Shown piece after piece: positions 30,816 to 39,963 of a DNA stretch of 64,000 nt. The notes under the pieces are model-generated. The model made no database searches. It was not told the DNA's origin and worked only from the letters and a program-made list of their open reading frames with translations. The translations under genes were made by a program, and so were the position numbers. Position 1 is the first letter of the stretch. Every line of letters begins with the position of its first letter. Source of the DNA: Parasphingopyxis marina (GTDB taxonomy: Bacteria; Pseudomonadota; Alphaproteobacteria; Sphingomonadales; Sphingomonadaceae); contig NZ_JACJVJ010000002.1 of NCBI RefSeq assembly GCF_014237875.1, positions 677,300-741,299 of the forward strand, written 5' to 3'.

Positions 30816-31618
30816 CGCTTCGCTTCCTCGGCCATTTCGCGCGCCCGCGCTGTCGCCGCATCGAGCGCCGCGCCTATGACGCCCGCCAGCGCTTCGCCAT
30901 CGTCGAGAACGTCCAGCCCCTTGCGGGTCGTGCCGCCGGGGCTGGCCACACGATCGGCCAGCGCGGCAGGGCTCTCGCCGGAACCGGCGGCCAGCGCCGA
31001 TGCCCCCTCGGCCATCGCCAGCGACAGGCGGCGCGAGACATCGGCATCGAGCCCCAGCCTTTCCCCGCCGCGCGCCAGCGCGTCGATATAGCGATAGACG
31101 AAGGCCGGGCCGCTGCCGACCAGCGCCGTCAGCACATGAATGAGCGCTTCGTCCGCCACCCATTCGGCGGTGCCGAGCTTGCCGGCCAGCGCGCCGATCT
31201 CCTCGACGCCGGGCGCGGCGCGGTCTTCGGCGATCAGGCCGACCGCGCCCTTGCCGATCGCCACGGGCATGTTGGGCATGACGCGCACGATCGCGCCGGC
31301 ATCCGGAAAGGCCGCGCGCAGGCTGGCCAGTTCGACGCCGGCCATGATCGAGGTCAGCGTGGTTTCCGCTCCCACGGCGCCGGCAAGGCCGGGCGCGATA
31401 TCGCCGAGCATCTGCGGCTTGAAACCGAGCTGGACGACGGCGTCGCCAAAGCCTTCGCCAGGTGGGCCTTCATGCCAGTTTACGCCGGGGGGAAGATCGG
31501 GGTGCGAAGGATCGACGACCTGGAAACGGCCCGGCGCTTCGCCCGCGCCGATCCAGCCCTTCAGCATCGCCCCGGCCATATTGCCGCAGCCGATCAGCCA
31601 GATCGGACGTCCGGTCAC
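30812..31618 (-). CDS. proC: Pyrroline-5-carboxylate reductase
   Basis: This 268-residue enzyme carries out the last step of proline synthesis. IWLIGCGNMAGAML is the NAD(P) site, RVMPNMPVAIGKG is conserved, and the C-terminal SPGGTTRKGLDVLD is the family signature. It begins with GTG four bases after the ybjN-like gene stops, an arrangement common in Sphingomonadales. Confidence 0.94.
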   Translation of the reverse strand: MTGRPIWLIGCGNMAGAMLKGWIGAGEAPGRFQVVDPSHPDLPPGVNWHEGPPGEGFGDAVVQLGFKPQMLGDIAPGLAGAVGAETTLTSIMAGVELASLRAAFPDAGAIVRVMPNMPVAIGKGAVGLIAEDRAAPGVEEIGALAGKLGTAEWVADEALIHVLTALVGSGPAFVYRYIDALARGGERLGLDADVSRRLSLAMAEGASALAAGSGESPAALADRVASPGGTTRKGLDVLDDGEALAGVIGAALDAATARAREMAEEAKR

Positions 31619-31622
31619 GGCC

Positions 31623-32138
31623 TCAGGCCTCGCCCGCGGTATCGATCAGCGCGGCCTCGATCGCTTCCTGCGGGCTCTTGTCGCCCCACAGGACGAACTG
31701 GAAAACGGGGTAGAAACGCTCGCATTCGTCGAGCGCGGCCTCGATCAGCATCTCGGCCTGTTCGAGCGAAAGCCCGGCCTGGTTGGTGGGATCCAGCAAG
31801 GCGGCGTGGCGGAACAGGATCATCCCCGATGCCGCCCACATTTCGAAATGGCCGAGCCACAGCTGTTCGTTGACGAGGCCGAACGTCTCGTAGACCAGCG
31901 CGCGCTTTTCTTCGGGAACGCGGATATCGGGAAGGGCGAGAAACTGGAGGACGCGGTCCTCGCGGCGCCAGACGGCGCGCATCTCATATTGGGCCCAGCT
32001 GCCCTTGACCGCGGTGACGATCTCTTCGTCGCCATTGCGCTCGGACTGCCAGCCATGCGCCGTGAAATAGTCTTCGAGCACGTCGAGCGGAGCGGAAGCC
32101 AGTCTGCCGTCGTCCAGTTCGTCAACGTTTATGCCCAT
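31623..32138 (-). CDS. YbjN-domain protein
   Basis: This 171-residue cytosolic protein is of the YbjN family, which resembles type III secretion chaperones in fold. Marks are LEDYFTAHGW near the start and LPDIRVPEEKR..VYETFGLVNEQLW in the centre. The function in bacteria is poorly defined. It is almost fused to proC by a 4-base gap. Confidence 0.83.
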   Translation of the reverse strand: MGINVDELDDGRLASAPLDVLEDYFTAHGWQSERNGDEEIVTAVKGSWAQYEMRAVWRREDRVLQFLALPDIRVPEEKRALVYETFGLVNEQLWLGHFEMWAASGMILFRHAALLDPTNQAGLSLEQAEMLIEAALDECERFYPVFQFVLWGDKSPQEAIEAALIDTAGEA

Positions 32139-32245
32139 GGCGTCCCGCTTTCGGTCATGCGGGCGAAGTGAAGAATCGGCGGCCTTCGCGCAACCAAGCG
32201 GGCCAGAAAGCTGTGGACGAGCGCAGCCGCGCTCGCCCCTTCAGC

Positions 32246-32548
32246 TTACTTGGAAGGCGTTGATTTCTTTGCCGTTTTTGAAGCCGCCGGCTTGCGCGCC
32301 GGGCTTTTCCCGCCGCCTTCGAGCGTGTCGACCCGGGCTTTGAGCGCGTCGGCTTCCTCGCGCGCCGCAGCGGCCATTTCCTTCACCGCCTCGAATTCCT
32401 CGCGGCTGACGAAATCCATGCCGCCCATGAAATCCTTCGCCTTGTCACGCAGCGAGGATTCGGCCTCCCGGCCCATGCCGGCGAGCGTGCCCGCGGCGCT
32501 GTTTATCATCTTGACGAAATCGTCGATCAGCTTGTTATCGGTCTGCAT
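32246..32548 (-). CDS. UbiK-like accessory factor (BMFP domain)
   Basis: This 100-residue protein has an amphipathic N-terminal helix, the conserved FVSREEFEAVKEMA stretch, a coiled coil around residues 50-80 (AREEADALKARVDTLE) and a Lys/Ala/Ser-rich disordered tail. This is the architecture of UbiK, a trimeric coiled-coil helper of ubiquinone synthesis. Start ATG 32548 has GGAGGG ahead. The tail composition is unusual, but the family assignment is fairly safe. Confidence 0.8.
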   Translation of the reverse strand: MQTDNKLIDDFVKMINSAAGTLAGMGREAESSLRDKAKDFMGGMDFVSREEFEAVKEMAAAAREEADALKARVDTLEGGGKSPARKPAASKTAKKSTPSK

Positions 32549-32583
32549 ATCACCCTCCAAGGTGCTTTATTTGCCTAACACAG

Positions 32584-33129
32584 CTATATCTGGGTATAGG
32601 CACCCTCGACGACAAGGGTTTCGGCGTCGGGATTTTGACGGTCTATCGAAAAATTCAGCATCGCCGCGAAACACAGCCAGGCGAGATAGGGCACCATCAG
32701 CCAGGCCGCCGACGGGCGAACCCGCCAGAAAGCGTAGGTCGTGGCGAGTGCGAGCGCCAGGGTCAGCAACAGCCACCAAAAGGCGAAACTCACCTGGTGC
32801 ATCCCGAAAAAGATCGGCGACCAGAGCAGATTGGCGACCAGCTGGGCCGCGAACAGCCCGATGGCGAGCCCGCGCTTTCCCGAACCGCGCGCCTGGATCG
32901 CGATCACCAGCGCAAGGCCCATCATGATGTAGAGGATCGGCCAGACGATGCCGAACAGATAGCCCGGCGGCTGGAAGGAGGGCTTGGCGAGCGCTTCGTA
33001 CCAGGGGCTTTCGCCCGAACCCGAAACCGCGCCCGACAGCAGGCCGGCCAGAAGGATGAGCGGCACGAGAACCAGCGCCCATCGCAGGAAGGACATTCGC
33101 AGCTGCCCCTTGGTGGCGATGCCGACCAT
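32584..33129 (-). CDS. tspO: TspO/MBR-family tryptophan-rich sensory protein
   Basis: This 181-residue protein has five membrane spans. Typical TspO motifs are WYEALAKPSFQPPGYLFGIVWPILY, LNLLWSPIFF-like residues (NLLWSPIFFGMHQVSFA) and the cholesterol-motif region near AWLCFAAMLNF. The family binds porphyrins and is linked to tetrapyrrole and stress signalling. The ATG at 33129 with GGAG upstream adds ~14 residues before the first span; a second ATG at 33096 is possible. Confidence 0.9.
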   Translation of the reverse strand: MVGIATKGQLRMSFLRWALVLVPLILLAGLLSGAVSGSGESPWYEALAKPSFQPPGYLFGIVWPILYIMMGLALVIAIQARGSGKRGLAIGLFAAQLVANLLWSPIFFGMHQVSFAFWWLLLTLALALATTYAFWRVRPSAAWLMVPYLAWLCFAAMLNFSIDRQNPDAETLVVEGAYTQI

Positions 33130-33170
33130 ATTGCGACTCCTGTTTTTGGCTTTCGCCCCTATCGTTAGCC

Positions 33171-33923
33171 TTAACCCGCGGCGCTTTCCAACCGTTCCGC
33201 GCCGATCAGAAATTCTACATTCCCCTGCGGTCCCGTAATGGGACTTTGCGTCACTCCGGCGACGGCCCAGCCCTGCCCTTCCAGCCAGGCGCGCGCCTCT
33301 TCGCAGACGCGCGCATGGATCGCCGCATCGCGCACGACGCCGCCCTTGCCCACCTCGCCGCGCCCGGCTTCGAATTGCGGCTTGACCAGCGCCACCAGCC
33401 GCGCGCCGGCCTTCGCAAATTTCAACGGCGTTTCCAGCACCTTGGCGAGCGAAATGAAACTCGCATCGCAAACCACGATATCGATGGCCTCGGGAATCTG
33501 CTCTGCCGTCAGGTGGCGGGCGTTGGTCTGCTCCAGCACCACGACCCGATCGTCGTCGCGCAGTTTCCAGGCGAGCTGGTTGGTGCCCGAATCGACGGCA
33601 TAGACTTTCGCCGCGCCGTTGGTGAGCAGCACATCGGTAAAGCCGCCGGTCGAGCTGCCGACGTCGACCGCCACCGCGCCCGCCACGTCCCAGCCGAAAT
33701 GGTCGAGGCCATGGGCCAGCTTCACGCCGCCGCGCGATACCCAGGGATGGTCGCGCCCGCGCACCTCCAGCGGCGCTTCCTCCTTCACCGGCTGGCCCGC
33801 CTTCTGGATCCGCATTTCCCCGGAAAAAACCGCCCCGGCGAGAATCAGGGCCTGGGCGCGCGAACGGCTCTCCACCAATCCGCGTTCGACCAGTGCCTGA
33901 TCCGCTCGCATCTTTCCTGCCAT
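33171..33923 (-). CDS. tlyA: TlyA-family rRNA 2'-O-methyltransferase
   Basis: This 250-residue protein starts with an S4 RNA-binding domain (MRADQALVERGLVESRSRAQ) followed by a FtsJ-like methyltransferase domain with DVGSSTGGFTDVLL as the SAM motif. TlyA methylates 16S and 23S rRNA cytidines; despite the hemolysin name the sequence is a ribosomal enzyme. It starts at ATG 33923 in the gap shared with a divergent gene. Confidence 0.93.
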   Translation of the reverse strand: MAGKMRADQALVERGLVESRSRAQALILAGAVFSGEMRIQKAGQPVKEEAPLEVRGRDHPWVSRGGVKLAHGLDHFGWDVAGAVAVDVGSSTGGFTDVLLTNGAAKVYAVDSGTNQLAWKLRDDDRVVVLEQTNARHLTAEQIPEAIDIVVCDASFISLAKVLETPLKFAKAGARLVALVKPQFEAGRGEVGKGGVVRDAAIHARVCEEARAWLEGQGWAVAGVTQSPITGPQGNVEFLIGAERLESAAG

Positions 33924-33998
33924 GGCCCCTCTTTCCGATTCACAGGCGCTTAGCGCAAGCCATTGCCTGCGCAGGCGCAATCCGGGCAAGGGAACAGC

Positions 33999-34856
33999 AT
34001 GAATTTTCCGGTCGAGACCGACTATGGCCGCTGGGGCCGGCGCTGCATGCGCCACACGCTCGACGAATTTCTCGCGCTCGACCGCCTGAAATCGGGCCTC
34101 GTCATCATCGACTATGGCGAGGTCGAGCTCGCACTGCTCGTGAAGAACCGCAACGCCGAAGCGACATTTTACGGCTTCCACGCCGCGCAAAGCCCGGTCA
34201 CCCGCCAGCCCGTGCCCTATTTCCAGGGACGGCGCGTCGCGCCCAAGCGGCTGAACCAGGTGCTGGTTTCCGATCCCTCGCTCTATCTGCACGAGGACGT
34301 CCGGGTCGGCTGGTTTCTCGGCAACAAATATTGCCCGCTGACCGAGGACCTGCCGAAGATCATGGACAAGATCGACGCGCTGACGGGCGCGAGCCGCCGC
34401 CTGCTCTGGGGCAACAGCGCCGGCGGCACGGCCGCGCTGCGCTATGCGCGAGACGAGGATGTCAGCGTCGTCATGAACCCGCAGACGGTGCTCATAAATT
34501 TCACCTTCGGCCGGATCCGCCCCTGGACGCAGCATGGCTGGGACAGGCCCGATCATGATTCGACCTGGTTTTTCGTCGACGAGATCGGCGATCTGCGCAA
34601 GACGCCGCCCAAGGGCCGGATCGTCTATTGTCAGAATTTGCACGACGACCATGTGACGCTGCAGCTCGCGCCGCTCGCCGAGACGCTGGGCGTCTCCACC
34701 GAGCCGGGCGATGACGGCCGCTTCAAACTGATCCTCGGCGATTGGGGCAAGGGCCATATCCCGCCGCCCTCCGACGTGCAGCAGGCGATCGTGGCGGAAG
34801 AGGTGGAGCGGATGCTGGGGCCGAAAAAGGGTTTCTTCGCGCGCCTGCTCGGCTAG
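33999..34856 (+). CDS. Alpha/beta-hydrolase-like protein of unknown role
   Basis: This is a 285-residue soluble protein I do not recognise as a named enzyme. It has a nucleophile elbow LLWGNSAGGTAALRYA with Ser140, a possible acid in the VYCQNLHDDHVT segment (Asp/His) and GHIPPP near the C-terminus as candidate catalytic His. Those marks suggest an esterase or acyl-transfer hydrolase, perhaps on a polysaccharide. The start at ATG 33999 follows GGGAACAG. Confidence 0.6.
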   Translation: MNFPVETDYGRWGRRCMRHTLDEFLALDRLKSGLVIIDYGEVELALLVKNRNAEATFYGFHAAQSPVTRQPVPYFQGRRVAPKRLNQVLVSDPSLYLHEDVRVGWFLGNKYCPLTEDLPKIMDKIDALTGASRRLLWGNSAGGTAALRYARDEDVSVVMNPQTVLINFTFGRIRPWTQHGWDRPDHDSTWFFVDEIGDLRKTPPKGRIVYCQNLHDDHVTLQLAPLAETLGVSTEPGDDGRFKLILGDWGKGHIPPPSDVQQAIVAEEVERMLGPKKGFFARLLG

Positions 34857-34858
34857 CC

Positions 34859-35620
34859 CTATTCGTCGTCCCGCTTCTGCATCGCATCGGAAAAGGCGGC
34901 GGCGAGGATACCGGTCGGCATGGCGATCACGCCGATCCCGCTGATCGCGATCAGCGCCGCGCAGGCCTTGCCGAGAAAGGTGACCGGATAAACGTCGCCA
35001 TAGCCGATCGTCGTCAGCGTCACGATCGCCCACCACATCGAGCGCGGGATCGATCCGAAGGCTTCCGGCTGTGCCTCGCCTTCCGCAAAATAAAGCAAGG
35101 TCGCGCTGAACAGCATCAGCAGGAAGGCGATGATGAAGGCGATGAACAGTTCGAACCGGCGCTCGTAGAGCGCGTGTATGATGCTGTCGAAGGCGCGGCT
35201 CATCCGGCCCAGCCGTACGATGCGCAGGATCCGCAATATGCGCGCGAACCGCACCCAGTAGAGTCCGGTCGAGGCGAAGGTGACGAACAGCGGCGCCAGC
35301 GCGACGAGATCGATGATCGCCGAAGGGGTGAGCATCCAGTGCAGGCGGCCCAGCCTTTTGCCCTGGAAGCGCGGATCGTCCGCCGCCGCCCAGATGCGCA
35401 GCACATATTCGATCAGGAAGAAGACGCCGAAGCCGAGCTGGATCGAAACGAAAAGCGTTTCATGCGGCTCGCGCAGCGAATCTTCGGTTTCGAGAATGGC
35501 GAGGAAGGCGGCGGTGAGGATCACCAGCGCGATCAACTTGTTGGCGAGCGACAGGCCGCGCGGCCGCGCCCGCGGTTCGAGATGATAATAGACGGTGGCG
35601 CGGATCGATCGGATCGCCAT
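34859..35620 (-). CDS. Voltage-gated potassium channel
   Basis: This 253-residue membrane protein has the Kv layout: S1-S3 spans, an Arg-rich S4 (RFARILRILRIVRLGRMSR), S5, the pore helix and the selectivity filter TLTTIGYGDVYPVT, then S6. The short cytosolic tail ends KRDDE. It would mediate K+ flux and membrane-potential control. It sits 8 bases downstream of the MORN-like gene and could be cotranscribed. Confidence 0.92.
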   Translation of the reverse strand: MAIRSIRATVYYHLEPRARPRGLSLANKLIALVILTAAFLAILETEDSLREPHETLFVSIQLGFGVFFLIEYVLRIWAAADDPRFQGKRLGRLHWMLTPSAIIDLVALAPLFVTFASTGLYWVRFARILRILRIVRLGRMSRAFDSIIHALYERRFELFIAFIIAFLLMLFSATLLYFAEGEAQPEAFGSIPRSMWWAIVTLTTIGYGDVYPVTFLGKACAALIAISGIGVIAMPTGILAAAFSDAMQKRDDE

Positions 35621-35628
35621 GAGCGCCG

Positions 35629-35850
35629 CTATCGCGCCTTCATCTGCGTTACCTTGTAGGGAGCGCCTTCCCGGTCATAGGTCGTCCATTCGCCAACCTG
35701 CTCGCCCTTGTCGAAATGGCCCGACCGCAATTTCGTGCCATCCTTGCGGAACCATTCCCAATAGCCGGTCGGCGCTTCGCCGATCACCTGCCCCGTCGCC
35801 CAGAGGCTGCCGTCCTTGTGCTTCTTGACGTAAGGCTCAGGCTTGCTCAC
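35629..35850 (-). CDS. MORN-like (YwqK-type) small protein
   Basis: This 73-residue protein is built from two MORN-like repeats: [21 protein letters not shown] and [20 protein letters not shown] share the G-x-W-x-x-G-x-x...G-x-W/E-W pattern. YwqK proteins are known as antitoxins in Bacillus, but no toxin gene is adjacent here. It starts by ATGA overlap with the dxs stop, so it is translationally coupled to dxs. Confidence 0.8.
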   Translation of the reverse strand: MSKPEPYVKKHKDGSLWATGQVIGEAPTGYWEWFRKDGTKLRSGHFDKGEQVGEWTTYDREGAPYKVTQMKAR

Positions 35851-37778
35851 GCCCTCGCGCCCGCTTCCTCCACGCCCGCGCTGTTATGGCGGAGCGCCTT
35901 CAGCGCCGTCTCCACGATACCGTCGGCATCGAGCCCCGCCATCGCATATTGCTTTTCGGGCTTGTCCTGATCGATGAAGGCATCGGGCATCCGCATGGTG
36001 CGGATGGTGAGGCCGTTATCGGTGATGCCTTCGTCGCTCGCCATGGTCAGCACATAGGCGCCGAAGCCGCCGGCGCTGCCCTCTTCGATCGTCACCGCGA
36101 CTTCATGGCTGGTCAGCAACTTGCGGATCAGCGCGGTGTCGAGCGGCTTTGCAAAGCGCAGATCGGCGACCGTCGTCGACAGGCCCATCGCGTCGAGCCG
36201 GTCGGCGGCCTTTTTCGCCTCTTCCAGCCGCGCCCCCAGCGAAAGGATCGCGACCTTGCTGCCCTCGCGCACGATCCGCCCCTTGCCGATTTCCAGCAGC
36301 TCGGGCGTTTCGGGAATGGTAACGCCCGTGCCCGCGCCGCGCGGATAGCGGACGGCAATGGGACCGGCATCATATTCGGCCATGGTGTGGACCATGTTGG
36401 TCAGTTCGGCCTCGTCCGACGCCGCCATCACCACGAAATTGGGCAGGGTCGAGAGATAGGCGATGTCGAAGCTGCCGGCATGGGTCGAACCGTCGGCGCC
36501 GACGAAGCCGGCCCGGTCCATCGCGAAGCGCACAGGCAGGTTCTGGATCGCCACGTCATGGACGACCTGGTCATAGGCGCGCTGGAGGAAGGTGGAATAG
36601 ATGACCGCGAACGGCCGCATCCCCTGCGCGGCAAGCCCGGCGGCGAAGGTGACGGCATGCTGCTCGGCGATGCCGACATCGAAGGAGCGGTCGGGAAAGG
36701 CTTCGGAAAATTTATCGACGCCGGTGCCGCCCGGCATCGCCGCGGTGATCGCGCAGACACGCTCGTCGCGCTTCGCCTCGGCGATCAGCGCGTTGGCGAA
36801 GACGCCGGTATAGCTGGGCGGACCGCCGCCCGATCCCTTGTCCTGCTTGCCGGTGACCACGTCGAACTTGGCGACGCCGTGATATTTGTCCGCTGCGGCT
36901 TCGGCCGGGGCATAGCCCTTGCCCTTTTGCGTCACGACATGGACGAGGATCGGGCCTTCCTCGGCATCGCGGACATTTTCGAGCACCGGGATCAGGTGAT
37001 CGAGATTATGGCCGTCGATCGGGCCGACATAGTAGAAGCCAAGCTCTTCGAAGAGCGTGCCGCCCATCGCCATGCCGCGCGCGAACTCGTCGGTCTTGCG
37101 CGCCGCATCGTGAAGCGGCTTCGGCAAGGCGCGCGCGAACTTGCGGGCGATATCCCGCAGCGAGAGGAATTTGCGCGACGACACGATCCGCGAAAGATAG
37201 GCCGAAAGCCCGCCGACCGGCGGTGCGATCGACATGTCGTTATCGTTGAGGATGACGACCAGCCGGTTGCCCGCGGCCTCGGCATTGTTCATCGCCTCAT
37301 AGGCCATGCCGGCGCTCATCGCGCCGTCGCCGATCACCGCGATCCCCTTGCCCGGCTTGTCCGCCATCTTGTTGGCGATGGCGAAACCGAGGGCGGAAGA
37401 GATCGAGGTCGAACTGTGCGCCGCGCCGAACGGATCATATTCGCTTTCCGAACGCTTGGTGAAGCCGGAAAGCCCGCCGCCCTGCCGAAGCGTGCGGATA
37501 CGATCGCGTCGGCCGGTAAGGATCTTGTGCGGATAGCATTGATGGCCGACATCCCAGACCAGCCGGTCCTTCGGCGTGTCGAACACATAATGGATTGCGG
37601 TCGCCAGCTCGACGACGCCGAGCCCGGCGCCGAGATGCCCGCCGGTTACCGAGACCGCGGAGATGACTTCCTCGCGCAGCTCATCGGCGAACGCGCGCAG
37701 CTGTTCGGGTTTGAGTTTTCTAAGATCGGCCGGATAGGTGACCGTATCGAGTAGGGGTGTGGTCGGACGCTCTGACAT
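35847..37778 (-). CDS. dxs: 1-deoxy-D-xylulose-5-phosphate synthase
   Basis: This 643-residue thiamine-diphosphate enzyme makes DXP from pyruvate and glyceraldehyde-3-phosphate, the entry to non-mevalonate isoprenoid synthesis and a precursor of thiamine and pyridoxal. ThDP marks are [17 protein letters not shown] and [21 protein letters not shown] and [11 protein letters not shown] belong to the pyrimidine domain. I use the ATG at 37778; a TTG one codon earlier is less likely. Confidence 0.96.
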   Translation of the reverse strand: MSERPTTPLLDTVTYPADLRKLKPEQLRAFADELREEVISAVSVTGGHLGAGLGVVELATAIHYVFDTPKDRLVWDVGHQCYPHKILTGRRDRIRTLRQGGGLSGFTKRSESEYDPFGAAHSSTSISSALGFAIANKMADKPGKGIAVIGDGAMSAGMAYEAMNNAEAAGNRLVVILNDNDMSIAPPVGGLSAYLSRIVSSRKFLSLRDIARKFARALPKPLHDAARKTDEFARGMAMGGTLFEELGFYYVGPIDGHNLDHLIPVLENVRDAEEGPILVHVVTQKGKGYAPAEAAADKYHGVAKFDVVTGKQDKGSGGGPPSYTGVFANALIAEAKRDERVCAITAAMPGGTGVDKFSEAFPDRSFDVGIAEQHAVTFAAGLAAQGMRPFAVIYSTFLQRAYDQVVHDVAIQNLPVRFAMDRAGFVGADGSTHAGSFDIAYLSTLPNFVVMAASDEAELTNMVHTMAEYDAGPIAVRYPRGAGTGVTIPETPELLEIGKGRIVREGSKVAILSLGARLEEAKKAADRLDAMGLSTTVADLRFAKPLDTALIRKLLTSHEVAVTIEEGSAGGFGAYVLTMASDEGITDNGLTIRTMRMPDAFIDQDKPEKQYAMAGLDADGIVETALKALRHNSAGVEEAGARA

Positions 37779-37843
37779 CAAGGGTAAACCTTTCTGGATT
37801 CGCCCTTAATAGGCCCCGGCGAAGCGCCTGTCGAACCCCCGCC

Positions 37844-38311
37844 CTAGCTGCAGGCTGAGCATAGTCCGCGCACCTCGATCACCGGGCGTTCGGGGTTGAA
37901 ACCCTTCTTCTTGGCGGCGGCGCGCACGCCTTCGGTCAGGCTGTCATCGTCGAGATGGGTGGTTTCCCCGCAGGCGTCGCACACCAGGAAGATGCAGTCG
38001 TGCAGGCATTCGGGATGGCGGTTGGCGAGATAGGCGTTGGCGCTCTCGATCCGGCGCGCGACATTGGCGGCGGTGAACAGATCGAGGATGCGGTAGACGC
38101 TGTTGGCCGCCACGCGGCGTTCCTGGGCGTTGGAGACGGCTTCGGCGATATCATAGGCCGAGGCCGGACGCTCGAAGGTCGCCAGCGCATCGAACACGGC
38201 GGCGCGCATCTTGGTCCATTGCTCGCCCGAAGCTTCGAGCGCGGTTTGCGCGGCCGAGACCAGGGCCTTGCCGTCATGGAGTTCGTGGTGATGGTGCGAA
38301 TGATGAGCCAT
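37844..38311 (-). CDS. zur: Fur-family zinc regulator Zur
   Basis: This 155-residue Fur-type repressor has the DNA-binding helix YDIAEAVS and RRVAANSVYRILDLF, a His-rich start (HSHHHHELHDG), and two cysteine pairs (CDAC and CSAC) that bind structural zinc. Lack of the usual Fe-box residues and pairing with a MerC gene favour Zur. It would repress zinc uptake genes when zinc is sufficient. It lies 63 bases downstream of merC-like gene and probably in its operon. Confidence 0.85.
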   Translation of the reverse strand: MAHHSHHHHELHDGKALVSAAQTALEASGEQWTKMRAAVFDALATFERPASAYDIAEAVSNAQERRVAANSVYRILDLFTAANVARRIESANAYLANRHPECLHDCIFLVCDACGETTHLDDDSLTEGVRAAAKKKGFNPERPVIEVRGLCSACS

Positions 38312-38374
38312 AGCCTGAAAATAGGCGCAGGCGCGCCGCTTCGCAATCCCGGCGAAAAGCCCGGCGGCAGAGGC

Positions 38375-38743
38375 CTAGCGAAAAGCCCGGCGGTTAAGGT
38401 CGTGGCCGAGCGCGAGCAGCGCGACGCCGAGGATCGTGTAGATCATTTCCATCTCGCCATGCTGCAGGCTGAGCGCCCCGGCCATCGTACCGACCCCCAG
38501 GGAACTGATCGCCACGGGCAGCATATAGCCGTGCAGCCAGGCGCCGCGGCCGATGGCGATGACGCCGAAGATGATCGCGATGACGAGCCCGACCTCATGA
38601 AAGATCGGATCGAGCAGCAGGCCGCCCGCCGATGCCGCGATCGCGAAGAATATCGCCCCGGACAGGCAATGGACGAGACACAGGCCCGACAGGCCTATCG
38701 CCCAGCGGTCTATCCGTCCGTTTTCCGTCGCAAAACCTAGCAT
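38375..38743 (-). CDS. MerC-domain membrane protein
   Basis: This 122-residue protein has four spans and the MerC-type start, with a single CLVHC in the first span (LSGLCLVHCLSGAIFF). MerC family members carry heavy metals across the inner membrane; near Zur a zinc role is more plausible than mercury. An AT-rich palindrome-bearing region separates it from divergent ctaA. Confidence 0.83.
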   Translation of the reverse strand: MLGFATENGRIDRWAIGLSGLCLVHCLSGAIFFAIAASAGGLLLDPIFHEVGLVIAIIFGVIAIGRGAWLHGYMLPVAISSLGVGTMAGALSLQHGEMEMIYTILGVALLALGHDLNRRAFR

Positions 38744-38797
38744 TTCCCGGTGCGAATCCTTCCTTGCGCAGGCGAATCACCGCCGCGCGACTGCGTG

Positions 38798-38841
38798 CTA
38801 GATATGATATTACACGAAATATGCAATGATACAATATCACA
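38798..38841. promoter_or_regulatory. Putative Zur/Fur-type operator between merC-zur and ctaA
   Basis: In GC-rich DNA this is a notable AT-rich block. It contains the perfect palindrome TGATACAATATCA (38827-38839) and just before it ATATTACACGAAATAT (38806-38821). Overlapping AT-rich dyads like this are usual for Fur-family operators. Location between the zur operon and ctaA suggests autoregulation by Zur; this is inference. Confidence 0.4.
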
Positions 38842-38883
38842 AATCGTAAAGCCGGCTGCTTGGCTTTCGCTTTTCGGAGGCAT

Positions 38884-39963
38884 ATGGGCGTCAGCACGAT
38901 GACCAGCACGTCGATCCCCGCCACCCCGGATGCACTACGTCAATCCCGCCCGCGCGCGATCGCCGTGTGGCTGATGGCGGTCGCCGGGCTGGTTTTCCTG
39001 ATGGTCGTGGTCGGCGGGATCACGCGGCTCACCGAATCGGGCCTGTCGATGGTCCGCTGGGAGCCGATTTCGGGGATCATTCCGCCGCTGAATGCCGAGC
39101 AATGGCAGGCCGAATTCGCCGCCTATCAGGCAAGCCCCGAATATCAGCAGGTCAATCGCGGCATGTCGCTCGCCCAGTTCCAGACGATCTTCTTCTGGGA
39201 ATATCTGCACCGGGCGCTCGGGCGGCTGATCGGCCTCGCCTTTGCGCTGCCGCTGCTGTGGTTCTGGATCCGCAAGGCGATCCCGCAAGCTTATCACTGG
39301 CGGCTCGTGGCGCTGCTGGCACTGGGCGGGATGCAGGGCGCGATCGGCTGGTGGATGGTCGCCTCGGGCCTGGTGGACCGGCCCGATGTCAGCCATATCC
39401 GGCTCGCGGTTCACCTGATGGCCGCGCTGTTCATCTTCGGTGGCCTTATCTGGACCGCGCTCGACCTGTTCGCGCTCGATCGCGATCCCGCCGCCCGGCC
39501 CGCGCGCCTCACATGGGGCGGGGTTATCGTGCTCGCCATCGTCGCCGGGCAGATCAAGCTCGGCGCGTTCGTCGCCGGGCTCGATGCCGGCTTCGCCTTC
39601 AACAGCTGGCCGAAAATGGGCAGCGAATGGTTTCCGAGCGGCACACCGATGCTCTCGCCCTGGTGGAGCAATTTCGCCGACAATCCGATTGTCGTGCAGT
39701 TCGCGCACCGCTGGTGGGCGGTCGTCACGGTGATCGCGCTTATCTGGCTGGCACGGCAGGCGCGCAAACAGCGCCGCCTCGCCTCGGTCGCCATCCACAG
39801 CGCCTTCGGCACGCAATTCCTGCTCGGCATCGCGACCCTGCTTACCGGCGTGAATATCGTCGTCGCCACCGCGCACCAGGGGGTCGGCGCGCTCGTCGTC
39901 GCGACCATGGTCTGGGGCATCCACCTGATCGGCCGCCGCCAGGGTGAAACGGTCACGCCATGA
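38884..39963 (+). CDS. ctaA: Heme A synthase (COX15/CtaA)
   Basis: This 359-residue integral membrane enzyme oxidises heme O to heme A for aa3-type oxidases. It has eight spans and four conserved histidine regions: EYLHRALGR, HIRLAVHL, QFAHRWWAV and ATAHQGVGAL; GGITRLTESGLSMVRWEPISG is the family opening. The ATG at 38884 lies only three bases after GGAGG; the next ATG, at 38899, is also possible. It is followed by cutA with ATGA overlap. The window also holds the aa3 subunit IV gene. Confidence 0.93.
   Translation: MGVSTMTSTSIPATPDALRQSRPRAIAVWLMAVAGLVFLMVVVGGITRLTESGLSMVRWEPISGIIPPLNAEQWQAEFAAYQASPEYQQVNRGMSLAQFQTIFFWEYLHRALGRLIGLAFALPLLWFWIRKAIPQAYHWRLVALLALGGMQGAIGWWMVASGLVDRPDVSHIRLAVHLMAALFIFGGLIWTALDLFALDRDPAARPARLTWGGVIVLAIVAGQIKLGAFVAGLDAGFAFNSWPKMGSEWFPSGTPMLSPWWSNFADNPIVVQFAHRWWAVVTVIALIWLARQARKQRRLASVAIHSAFGTQFLLGIATLLTGVNIVVATAHQGVGALVVATMVWGIHLIGRRQGETVTP

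Noticed and set aside
33924..35036. Upstream extension of tlyA to a 621-residue protein
   Set aside because: The extension crosses a divergent gene; S4-domain homologues start at the ATG at 33923.
35886..37754. A 622-codon open frame opposite dxs
   Set aside because: It is antisense to a certain gene and has no ribosome binding site or recognisable domain.
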